The notes under the pieces: model-generated
Seen by the model: only the letters and a program-made list of their open reading frames with translations
The model's database searches: none
Told to the model about the DNA's origin: nothing
Program-made: the position numbers and the translations under genes
Part shown: positions 1 to 5,203 of the stretch, piece by piece
Layout: each line of letters begins with the position of its first letter
How positions within the stretch are numbered: the first letter of the stretch is position 1
From: Anaerolineae bacterium
Lineage (GTDB): Bacteria; Chloroflexota; Anaerolineae; JAADDB01
Length of the DNA stretch: 5,205 nucleotides
Assembly (NCBI GenBank): GCA_015486895.1
Contig: WFQT01000375.1
Location: 1 to 5,205, forward strand
Direction of reading: 5' to 3'

Positions 1-13
1 ATATGAACGCCTA

Positions 14-670
14 TCAACGCCGGTCATTGGCTAAATGGCGCCGTAACCGGCGCACGACGCGGCTCAAAACGACATAAACGCTACGCCCATCGGGGAATAA
101 ATCAGGAAATTCTTGCGCCACTTCCCGCGGGTGTAACCCTTGTCGATAAACTAATTCAACGGCCGTACGCTCTAAATCGTCCTCGAGCTCCGCTTGAACA
201 GCAGCCCAGAGGCGCTCTTTTTCCATGCGATCAATGACTTTTTCGTCCACAGCGAGGCTATCGGTTGTTGAAAGCTCATCTAAATATGTCCATGGCTTCT
301 GGAAGCGACAGGCATCATGCAACGTACTTTCCGTCGTGCGGCGCAAATAAGCCATGATCTGCGGAATACTCCACGGCGATTTTTGCTCAAAGCGCTCGGG
401 GGTCATCGCCTTCCAGTAGCGAGAGAAAACCATATCCACGAGGTCGGGCAAAGAGACACTCGATTGGTAGAACCGGGGATGACGGCGCAACCAGGATTCC
501 ACTTGCGGCCGGTAAACGGAGAGCAGTGCGGACCATGCTTCCTCTTCCTGCAAGGCAATGGCTCGGCGGAAAATTTCTAAACAAGCAGTGCGATCCGCAC
601 TATCACCACGGCGGAATGCTTCTTCAGCTTGTAGACAATTTTGCAAGAGCGTTTTTAGTGAGAAGGACAT
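14..670 (-). CDS. RNA polymerase sigma-70-like (ECF-type) factor, 218 aa
   Basis: Probably a small sigma factor that directs RNA polymerase to a subset of promoters; it should act in the cytoplasm. Residues about 45-124 resemble sigma region 2: a helix with AWSALLSVYRPQVESWL, then LPDLVDMVFSRYWKA (the usual D-L-V-x-x-V-F-x-x-W signature) and a helix ending in LHDACRFQKP. Residues about 152-214 resemble region 4, with a helix-turn-helix around GLHPREVAQEFPDLF and a basic C-terminal helix (SRVVRRLRRHL). The first 44 residues are an extra helical segment. The length fits the ECF class. The ATG is preceded by AGGAG, but at a rather long 12-nt spacing. The gene is complete; its stop lies 14 nt from the window edge. 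No anti-sigma gene is seen on its upstream side; the downstream side is outside the window. Region 2 and 4 matches are loose, so a sigma-like transcriptional regulator of unknown target is the cautious reading. Confidence 0.75.
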   Translation of the reverse strand: MSFSLKTLLQNCLQAEEAFRRGDSADRTACLEIFRRAIALQEEEAWSALLSVYRPQVESWLRRHPRFYQSSVSLPDLVDMVFSRYWKAMTPERFEQKSPWSIPQIMAYLRRTTESTLHDACRFQKPWTYLDELSTTDSLAVDEKVIDRMEKERLWAAVQAELEDDLERTAVELVYRQGLHPREVAQEFPDLFPDGRSVYVVLSRVVRRLRRHLANDRR

Positions 671-798
671 ATGGCTGCAGTGCTCCTGGAAGCGGCTGAT
701 AGTTGTATGTGAGATCCCGGCATTTTAGAATCAAAACAATTAGCCCCTAGACAAACGAAAAATTGAAGTGGCAGTGCCTTCGTTGGTTTTCCGCAGAA

Positions 799-830
799 CA
801 GCTATTGTAGGCAAACGTATCAGCTATTGT
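799..830. repeat. Pair of 10-bp direct repeats upstream of sigma-like gene
   Basis: CAGCTATTGT occurs at 799-808 and again, identically, at 821-830. The copies are 22 bp apart, close to two helical turns, so a dimeric protein could bind both on one face. On the minus strand the first copy overlaps TACAAT (809 down to 804), a plausible -10 for the sigma-like gene about 130 bp downstream. The pair is therefore a candidate operator. The sequence identity is visible; the regulatory role is inference. Confidence 0.4.
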
Positions 831-855
831 TATCAACATATATTACTACTGTAAT
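827..855 (+). promoter_or_regulatory. Weak candidate sigma-70 promoter, rightward
   Basis: TTGTTA (827-832) and TGTAAT (850-855) are separated by exactly 17 bp, matching the consensus hexamers at 4/6 and 5/6 positions. No gene follows for more than 500 bp, so the site would either make an untranslated RNA or be a chance match in A+T-rich DNA. It overlaps the second copy of the CAGCTATTGT repeat. Confidence 0.2.
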
Positions 856-1067
856 CTGTTCCATGCTAATTTGAAAGGGCTATATGTAACAACTCAGACT
901 GGCAACGATCAGCAGTTGAAAGCCGGACCTACGCTTGCCAAGCCGTCCTCTGGCGGCTCCAAACACTCGGCTTTGTCTGACTGGCAGCCTGTATGCGACA
1001 ATTAAATGCCATTAGTGTAATCCGTGTTAGCCACCTGACAGTTTGCGAAAATCATCATGATGGCCTT

Positions 1068-1101
1068 GTCATTGCGAGCCCCGCAGAGGCGAAGCAATCT
1101 C
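1068..1101. repeat. Dispersed GTCATTGCGAG...GAAGCAATCTC repeat
   Basis: One copy begins GTCATTGCGAG and ends GCGAAGCAATCTC, with ATTGC and GCAAT at the two ends able to pair. From general knowledge, this type of short imperfect-palindrome intergenic repeat is scattered in many copies through genomes of several phyla, including Chloroflexota. It carries no gene. Translated in the plus frame it gives the typical spurious peptide VIASPAEAKQSP. Only one copy is present in this window. Confidence 0.65.
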
Positions 1102-1335
1102 CAACTTGCCGTGTTTCAGGGCACCGGATGAATCCGGGCCTGGAGGTGAGCGCCAGCGCCCGCCGAACCGAGCGTTCGCCTAGCAAAAATGTTCTTTCGA
1201 TGGAAGGTCGACCGAGGCTCAAGGGGCATTCTGTTCAGCGCCACAGGCACCTCGAATGCCGCCTACCAATGCATCCATCCACCATGGTACCAAAAGTGTA
1301 CTGAGCCTACGCCATAATTCAGCCTTCAAGACCGA

Positions 1336-1371
1336 TGTACTGGAAACAAAACCAGGCTATACTGGAACCAG
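1336..1371 (+). promoter_or_regulatory. Candidate promoter and operator of the envelope gene cluster
   Basis: TATACT at 1358-1363 is a good -10 box, about 57 bp before the first ATG of the cluster. The best upstream hexamer is TGTACT at 1336-1341 with a 16-bp spacer, a poor -35. TACTGGAA occurs twice (1338-1345 and 1360-1367), 22 bp apart. CCAG-N6-CTGG (1352-1365) and CTGG-AA-CCAG (1362-1371) form overlapping small inverted repeats around the -10. A weak -35 with nearby paired repeats is what an activator-dependent promoter would show. The response regulator encoded at 2936-3565 is the obvious candidate, but this is inference. Confidence 0.35.
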
Positions 1372-1404
1372 TTCGATGGAAAAAGAATACACGATCATCG
1401 AACT

Positions 1405-1412
1405 AAAGGAGG
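1405..1412 (+). promoter_or_regulatory. Strong Shine-Dalgarno of the 53-aa gene
   Basis: AAAGGAGG lies 7 nt before the ATG at 1420, a near-perfect ribosome binding site at ideal spacing. It is the main argument that the short open frame behind it is a real gene. Confidence 0.75.
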
Positions 1413-1419
1413 CAGGACA

Positions 1420-1581
1420 ATGAGAGGTGGTCGAGGTTTTAGAGGGCCGATATTTCGGGGCAGAAGGCCACTTTTCAGAGGCCCCTGGTTCCCCTGGGGA
1501 GGATGTGGATGCGGATGTCTGCTTCTCATTATGGGAGGACTGTTCTTCTTTAGCTTTTTGCTGAGCTTTCTGCTCAGATGA
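1420..1581 (+). CDS. Small Arg/Gly-rich single-helix membrane protein, 53 aa, Cys-Gly-Cys-Gly-Cys motif
   Basis: I do not recognise a named family. The 53-residue protein has three parts. Residues 1-28 are rich in Arg, Gly, Phe, Pro and Trp (start MRGGRGFRGP) with about eight arginines and no acidic residue. Residues 29-33 are CGCGC. Residues 34-52 are a hydrophobic helix (LLLIMGGLFFFSFLLSFLL), and Arg53 is last. The positive-inside rule suggests a cytoplasmic N-terminus and a single membrane span, with three cysteines at the membrane face. They could bind a metal, form disulfides or be acylated; none of this is shown. The strong AAAGGAGG site, the ATG and a stop 58 nt before the next gene's start make it a good gene and the first of the cluster. 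No acidic residue occurs in the whole protein. It is easily missed because a longer antisense open frame covers it. Confidence 0.75.
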   Translation: MRGGRGFRGPIFRGRRPLFRGPWFPWGGCGCGCLLLIMGGLFFFSFLLSFLLR

Positions 1582-1639
1582 CGAACCTATAAAACCGCAC
1601 TGGTGTGCGCGACAAAAGTTAAACAAGGAGTAAACGAAA

Positions 1640-2257
1640 ATGAAACTGAATATATCGAGGAAAATCTTAGCAGTCGGTTTAGGCGTAGTGCTTGTGGGTG
1701 CCTTGGGCCTGGCAGTGGTCAACGCCAGCTCCGGTACCAGCGCCCGCAACGGCGAGAGGACGGCCGTCGGAACCGAGTTCCACGGCGGCGGACACGGCCA
1801 AGGCAGTGCCCAGAGTCCGACTGACCACCAAGGATACAGCCGGGGCCAGGACAACGCCCAGGAACACGTTACAGCCGGAGGACCTGGTAACAGTCAAGGA
1901 CGTAGAACCGGCAGTGGACGCAGCAACGGCCAATCTGGACAAGGGCAAGGTCGTAGCAGCAGCTCCGGTAAAAGCCACAGCCTTCCGGCCAGAGAATGGA
2001 CGACAGTTAGTGGACAGGTGCTCAGCCTGGCAGATAATAAATTAACCGTCCAGACCGTCACCGGCAAAATTGAGATCGGCCTTGGGCCCATCTGGTACTG
2101 GGACGCCAACCGCATCAACCTGAATCCTGGTGACGAGGTAACTGTGAAAGGCTTCCACACGGACGAGTTCGAGCCGGGCCGGGTGACCAACGAGTCCACA
2201 GGCGACAGCGTTACCCTGCGGTCCGATGACGGAACGCCGCTCTGGGCTGGCAGATAA
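1640..2257 (+). CDS. Secreted protein with Gly/Ser/Gln-rich spacer and small C-terminal beta domain, 205 aa
   Basis: Function unknown. Residues 1-29 form a clear signal peptide: basic MKLNISRK, a hydrophobic core (ILAVGLGVVLVGALGLAVV), then NA-SS as a likely signal peptidase I site. Residues 31-117 are a low-complexity hydrophilic spacer rich in Gly, Ser, Gln, Asn, Arg and His. Residues 118-205 form a compact domain: WTTVSGQVLSL, NKLTVQTVTGKIEIGLGP, LNPGDEVTVKGFH, then SVTLRSDDGTPLWAGR. This alternation of strands with GDEVTVKGF resembles small OB-like or DUF5666-type exported domains; the PLWAGR ending recurs, to my recollection, in related unannotated proteins. There is no cysteine. AAGGAG at 1625-1630, 9 nt before the ATG, supports the start. 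It is the middle gene of the cluster, probably working outside the membrane with the DUF4405 protein encoded next. The domain assignment is tentative. Confidence 0.8.
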   Translation: MKLNISRKILAVGLGVVLVGALGLAVVNASSGTSARNGERTAVGTEFHGGGHGQGSAQSPTDHQGYSRGQDNAQEHVTAGGPGNSQGRRTGSGRSNGQSGQGQGRSSSSGKSHSLPAREWTTVSGQVLSLADNKLTVQTVTGKIEIGLGPIWYWDANRINLNPGDEVTVKGFHTDEFEPGRVTNESTGDSVTLRSDDGTPLWAGR

Positions 2258-2275
2258 CATTAACGAACGATTACC

Positions 2276-2303
2276 AGTATGGCTCTCCTCGGAGAGCCAT
2301 ACT
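2276..2303 (+). promoter_or_regulatory. Perfect 13-bp inverted repeat between two genes of the cluster
   Basis: Bases 2276-2288 (AGTATGGCTCTCC) are the exact reverse complement of 2291-2303, separated by only TC. As RNA this gives a hairpin of about 12 bp with a CTCG tetraloop. It lies 19 nt after the stop of the exported-protein gene and 20 nt before the ribosome binding site of the DUF4405 gene. No U-run follows, so it is not a standard terminator. It could stabilise the upstream mRNA end, attenuate downstream expression, or bind a protein as a palindromic DNA site. Confidence 0.6.
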
Positions 2304-2322
2304 ACCAGAAATCATTGCAGGT

Positions 2323-2328
2323 GGAGGT
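2323..2328 (+). promoter_or_regulatory. Shine-Dalgarno that fixes the DUF4405 gene start
   Basis: GGAGGT sits 7 nt before the ATG at 2336. The open frame extends 19 codons further upstream to an ATG at 2279, but that ATG lies inside the 2276-2303 hairpin and has no ribosome binding site, so 2336 is the preferred start. Confidence 0.8.
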
Positions 2329-2335
2329 TAGTAAA

Positions 2336-2881
2336 ATGGCAGAAAAACGAGTTAGGAGAAAGAAGAGCGCTTTTTACACCAGGAGCTTCGCGGTCTTCTC
2401 GATGTTGCTTACGGTTCTTATACTGGGGGTATCCGGCGTGGTGCTGTATGTGACGCCACCAGGACGGTACGTAAATTTCTCAGGATGGCAGGTCCTGGGC
2501 ATAGATAAAGGTGGATGGGAGGCTCTTCACACAAACTTTTCCTGGATCTTTCTGATCATCGTGTCATTGCATATCTACTTTAACTGGCGGGTCATTAAGG
2601 GCTACCTGCGGCAAGGCATGAACTGGACGGTCCGGTACCGTTTAGAGCTTGGCGCAGCGACTGTGGTAACTTTGCTAGCGCTTGCCGGGACGCTGATGAA
2701 CTGGCCTCCCTTCGGCACGGTCATGGCTTTCGGTGAGACAGTGAAAAATTACTGGGAGACGCAAGGCATCACTGTAATAGGGAGTCCCTGGCTGGTGGTA
2801 TCTCTCATCGTGGCTTTCCTGGCAGCATGGGGGCTTTTCGTTCTCTTCAAGAGCGAGCCGAAGAAAGGATTGGCGAAGTAG
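2336..2881 (+). CDS. DUF4405-type cytochrome-b-like membrane protein, 181 aa
   Basis: An integral membrane protein of the DUF4405 type, distantly like the b-heme subunits of respiratory enzymes. A basic N-terminus (MAEKRVRRKK) suggests a cytoplasmic start. Four helices are visible: about 17-39, 65-86, 104-122 and 152-172. The family signature runs through the loop after helix 1 (VTPPGRYVNFSGWQVLGI) and into helix 2 (WEALHTNFSWIFLIIVSLH, then FNWRVIKGYL). His65 and His79 are both on helix 2, 14 residues apart as in b-heme helices, and they are the only histidines in the protein. If heme is bound, the second ligand must come from another subunit or another residue. The preceding gene encodes an exported protein, which suggests a joint envelope or electron-transfer role. 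The strong terminator just downstream makes this the last gene of the cluster. The family call is fairly sure; heme binding and substrate are inferred. Confidence 0.8.
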   Translation: MAEKRVRRKKSAFYTRSFAVFSMLLTVLILGVSGVVLYVTPPGRYVNFSGWQVLGIDKGGWEALHTNFSWIFLIIVSLHIYFNWRVIKGYLRQGMNWTVRYRLELGAATVVTLLALAGTLMNWPPFGTVMAFGETVKNYWETQGITVIGSPWLVVSLIVAFLAAWGLFVLFKSEPKKGLAK

Positions 2882-2902
2882 TTTTACAACTTCACATCAT
2901 AG

Positions 2903-2937
2903 AATCGGGGGACATAGGCGGGCATCCCCCGATTTTT
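2903..2937 (+). terminator. Rho-independent terminator of the envelope cluster
   Basis: AATCGGGGGA (2903-2912) pairs perfectly with TCCCCCGATT (2925-2934) around a 12-nt loop, followed by a short T-run to 2937. It starts 21 nt after the DUF4405 stop. The stop codon of the convergent response regulator gene (TAA, 2938-2936) lies in its T-run. On the minus strand the stem is preceded by A residues and followed by TCTATG, so termination in that direction would be weaker, though the stem may serve both operons. Confidence 0.85.
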
Positions 2938-3565
2938 ACCCCAAGCCCTGTTGTCTGGCGTAGCGGGCGGCCTCCGTCCTGCTGGAGACGCCCAGTTTGG
3001 AAAGGATATTGCTCACATGCGTCTTAACGGTCTTCTCGCTAATCCCCAGCGCTGCGGCGATTTCCTTGTTGGTCATGTAGTGAGCAATGAGGCTGAGCAC
3101 TTCTAACTCCCGCTGGGTGAAGGACTCGCCGCCAATGGCGCCGGGGCCTTGTCTGACCTGACGCATCAGCATCCTGGTGATCTCTGGATGAAGCACAGGT
3201 TTGCCTTCTGCCACAGAGCGGATGGCGTCCGCCAATTCCGCGGAGGAGACTGTCTTCAAAACGTAGCCGGCCGCACCGGCGCGCACCGCCGGTATCACCA
3301 TGCGGTCGTCCAGTGCGCTGGTGAGCACCAGCACCACCACCTCCGGCATTTCTTTTCCAATGACTTTCAGTACCTCCAGGCCATCCATCTCAGGCATGAT
3401 CAGGTCCAGTAGCAAGAGATCGGGGTGCGTTTCTTTCACTACCGCCAGCGCTTCTAGGCCGTTCGCGGCTTCCCCCACGACTTCGATATCCGCCTGAGCG
3501 TCCAGAAACATCCGCAATCCTTCACGAACCACTTGATGATCTTCAGCGATGATAATGCGTATCAT
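2936..3565 (-). CDS. NarL/FixJ-family response regulator, 209 aa
   Basis: A DNA-binding response regulator, cytoplasmic, almost certainly phosphorylated by the kinase encoded just upstream. The receiver domain covers residues 1-120: acidic pair Glu8-Asp9 in IIAEDHQVVREGL, phospho-acceptor Asp54 in LLLLDLIMPEMDG, Thr82 in VLVLTS and Lys104 in GYVLKT, so all key residues are present. The LuxR-type helix-turn-helix is at 148-205: FTQRELEVLSLIA, NKEIAAALGISEKTVKTHVSNIL, then KLGVSSRTEAARYA. The length is typical. The start codon follows the kinase stop by 18 nt and has GAGGGG just before it, so both are translated from one mRNA. Its C-terminal end is convergent with the DUF4405 gene cluster, making that cluster a plausible target; the specific operator is unknown. 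Confidence 0.95.
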   Translation of the reverse strand: MIRIIIAEDHQVVREGLRMFLDAQADIEVVGEAANGLEALAVVKETHPDLLLLDLIMPEMDGLEVLKVIGKEMPEVVVLVLTSALDDRMVIPAVRAGAAGYVLKTVSSAELADAIRSVAEGKPVLHPEITRMLMRQVRQGPGAIGGESFTQRELEVLSLIAHYMTNKEIAAALGISEKTVKTHVSNILSKLGVSSRTEAARYARQQGLG

Positions 3566-3583
3566 GATCCCCTCAGAGAGCGC

Positions 3584-4939
3584 TCACCTTTCCACCACGA
3601 TCTTCGTGCCCCGGCCTGGGGCCGACTCTATTGTTAGCGATGCCCCCAACCGTTCGGCCCGTTCACGCATCCCCACCAGCCCCCATGTGCCATCTTTCCG
3701 GCTTGCCACGTCGAAACCGCGGCCGTCGTCCGATACCACCAGTCTGAACGAAGGGACGTCGATCCATAGGGAAACCGAGACGAGCGACGCCTGGGCGTGC
3801 TTCGCCGCGTTGTTAATCGATTCGTAGGCGATTCGGTATAGGTCGGCTTCTTCAACCGGGGACAAAGGACGTTCCACGGCACCTTCCACTTGCACGGTAA
3901 TTCCCGATGCTTCCAGGGAGTGGGAGAACGCCCGCAACGCTGCCAGGATCGATTTTCCTGCCAACGCAGGGGGGCGCAGGTCTGCTATCAGGGCGCGCAA
4001 ATCGCCGAGGGCTTCGTGAGCAGTGTGGCGCGCCCTATCCAACAGTTTGTGTGCCTGCTCCGGGTCTTGTTCCAGAAGCATCTCAGCAGTACTCAGGTTC
4101 AGTTCCACGCTGAAAAGCGCCTGGCTCACCGAATCGTGCAGTTCCCTGGCCAGTCGCTGGCGTTCTTCCAGCAGCGCTTTAGCGGCAGCCATCTCGGCGA
4201 GTTGTGATTCCAACCGCCGGACGGCGGCCCTGGCATCGGCAAAATACCGCTGGGCGAAAGTCTGCTTGGCCGAATCGGGGAGCGTGCTGGCGGCAGTCAA
4301 GAGCAGCAGTGCCAGCAGGTCGGCGCCGCGGGTGATGTATCCCCATCCCGATGGAAGAGGGCTTCCAGCTAATCCGGCCCATAGACGCGCCGTCGAGGAA
4401 GCGGACCAGATGGCGAAAGCGATGGCAGTCAGCAGGATGGAGTGAGCTTTTCCTTTACGATAGACGTAAATCGTGACCGCCAATATTAGCAGCAGCAAGG
4501 AGAGTTGGTAAGTTTCAAAAGCTATGCTGCCCCAGTGGGCCAAGAACTTCATCCTCGGCTGCCAATGCAGGGAGTAATCGTAACCCACTACGGCGGAGAG
4601 AAACAGCAAAAAGCCCAGGTTGTCGACCAGAATCCACTTCACCGGCTGGCGGTAAGCCGGAAAAAGCGGGTATAAGAGTGCATACGCTACCAGGATGAAG
4701 AACAAAGTCAGGAGCGCCTGATCCAGCACGGGGACCCAGAAGCCGTGGAACAGCCTGTAAAGTCCCTCCGGAGGCGTTACCAGGTGGAACAGGGCGCGGA
4801 GTGTGAGGAGCAGAAAGCCCAGGGCGAACAAGCGTACTTCCCCTTCATGCTTTCTGATCCGGTACACCAGATAAGCAGTGGTCCCTACAGTGACCAGTGC
4901 TTCAATACCAGATACGGTGATCCAGGTTCCTTTTCCCAT
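3584..4939 (-). CDS. Sensor histidine kinase, seven-helix membrane sensor, HisKA_3/HATPase, 451 aa
   Basis: Membrane kinase partnering the NarL-type regulator. With the start at 4939 the protein has about seven membrane helices between residues 6 and 220 (roughly 6-26, 36-54, 70-91, 102-120, 138-160, 167-188, 203-220) and no large extracytoplasmic domain, so it probably senses a signal in or near the membrane. A coiled coil at about 234-262 leads to the HisKA_3 dimerisation helix with phospho-His268 in RELHDSVSQALF. The ATPase follows: N-box YESINNAAKHA with Asn377, G1 box DDGRGFD (404-410), and WGLVGMRERAERLG with PGRGT near the end. All motifs are intact. The frame extends upstream to a GTG at 5050, but the ATG at 4939 is preferred because a near-consensus promoter lies between 4949 and 4977, inside that extension. 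The signal is unknown. Confidence 0.93.
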   Translation of the reverse strand: MGKGTWITVSGIEALVTVGTTAYLVYRIRKHEGEVRLFALGFLLLTLRALFHLVTPPEGLYRLFHGFWVPVLDQALLTLFFILVAYALLYPLFPAYRQPVKWILVDNLGFLLFLSAVVGYDYSLHWQPRMKFLAHWGSIAFETYQLSLLLLILAVTIYVYRKGKAHSILLTAIAFAIWSASSTARLWAGLAGSPLPSGWGYITRGADLLALLLLTAASTLPDSAKQTFAQRYFADARAAVRRLESQLAEMAAAKALLEERQRLARELHDSVSQALFSVELNLSTAEMLLEQDPEQAHKLLDRARHTAHEALGDLRALIADLRPPALAGKSILAALRAFSHSLEASGITVQVEGAVERPLSPVEEADLYRIAYESINNAAKHAQASLVSVSLWIDVPSFRLVVSDDGRGFDVASRKDGTWGLVGMRERAERLGASLTIESAPGRGTKIVVER

Positions 4940-4948
4940 CGTGCTGAA

Positions 4949-4977
4949 ATTATAAACGGGTAGGAGAACGAGGGCAA
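4949..4977 (-). promoter_or_regulatory. Near-consensus sigma-70 promoter of the kinase-regulator operon
   Basis: On the minus strand, TTGCCC (4977-4972) and a perfect TATAAT (4954-4949) are separated by exactly 17 bp. Only nine bases (TTCAGCACG) lie between the -10 and the kinase ATG at 4939-4937. Transcription starting 7-10 bases after the -10 would give a leader of zero to three nt, and no Shine-Dalgarno sequence is present. The transcript should be leaderless or nearly so. The promoter match is seen directly; the start site is inferred. Confidence 0.65.
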
Positions 4978-5095
4978 AGTCTCCGCCTAGACAAACCGAC
5001 ACCTGCAAAGGCCGCCATGACCATAAATGTGACACACACACAAATGGCACGGATTATTTCTTCTGTCTAATGATTTGGGGGTTCCTAGTACTCAG

Positions 5096-5203
5096 TCAAC
5101 CGTGATCTGAGTGAAACAGCATAGAGGTTGGCGCAGGCCCACCTTCGGCGCAGAGCGCCCAAGAGCCCAAATTCATTCGGCCGGTGTGTCGGGAGCGGGC
5201 CAA
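5096..5203 (-). pseudogene. Possible decayed IS3-type transposase fragment, runs off the right edge
   Basis: Read leftward from the edge, this frame gives a peptide ending PAPTSMLFHSDHG followed by a TGA stop. The string FHSDHG resembles the second Asp motif of IS3-family transposases (HSD-x-G, normally followed by xxY and a few residues later an Arg or Phe). Beyond the stop, in another frame, the DNA reads like EY followed by RN, as if the frame had shifted within that motif. The piece upstream (GRMNLGSWALCAEGG) only loosely fits the family. No terminal repeats or complete element are seen. A second minus-strand frame (5204-5085) is also open to the edge and could instead be the end of an unrelated gene, so this is a weak call. 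Confidence 0.35.

Larger units (their letters stand above)
671..1419. other. Gene-poor region between divergent genes
   Basis: About 750 bp separate the minus-strand sigma-like gene from the plus-strand cluster starting at 1420. I see no convincing gene. The part at 720-900 is A+T-rich and holds paired 10-bp repeats and promoter-like hexamers. The part at 900-1310 is richer in G+C and holds a dispersed repeat (1068-1101) and several short inverted repeats: AGCCG/CGGCT at 941-958, CCGGAT-GA-ATCCGG at 1124-1137 and GGCATTC/GAATGCC at 1225-1260. One open frame (993-1304, plus) runs through the repeat, lacks a ribosome binding site and has the composition of translated repeat DNA. The block may be an old repeat or mobile-element remnant. 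Confidence 0.6.

Noticed and set aside
993..1304. Plus-strand open frame of 103 codons
   Set aside because: It runs through the dispersed repeat, has no ribosome binding site and shows no domain-like composition.
1561..1577. CTGAGC/GCTCAG hairpin as a terminator after the 53-aa gene
   Set aside because: The stem is only 6 bp, lies inside the coding region and is not followed by a T-run.
1357..1854. Minus-strand open frame of 165 codons
   Set aside because: It is antisense to the 53-aa gene and the secreted-protein gene, both of which have good ribosome binding sites and sensible protein architecture.
2279..2335. Longer DUF4405 protein starting at 2279
   Set aside because: That ATG lies within a perfect hairpin without a ribosome binding site, whereas 2336 has GGAGGT at 7 nt.
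3890..4445. Several plus-strand open frames opposite the kinase gene
   Set aside because: They are shadows of a G+C-rich coding region; the minus-strand frame has full kinase motifs.
5032..5042. Short AC dinucleotide run
   Set aside because: It is too short to mean more than chance.
4940..5050. Kinase N-terminal extension starting at a GTG at 5050
   Set aside because: It has no ribosome binding site, and the strong promoter lies inside it; the ATG at 4939 starts just before the first membrane helix.
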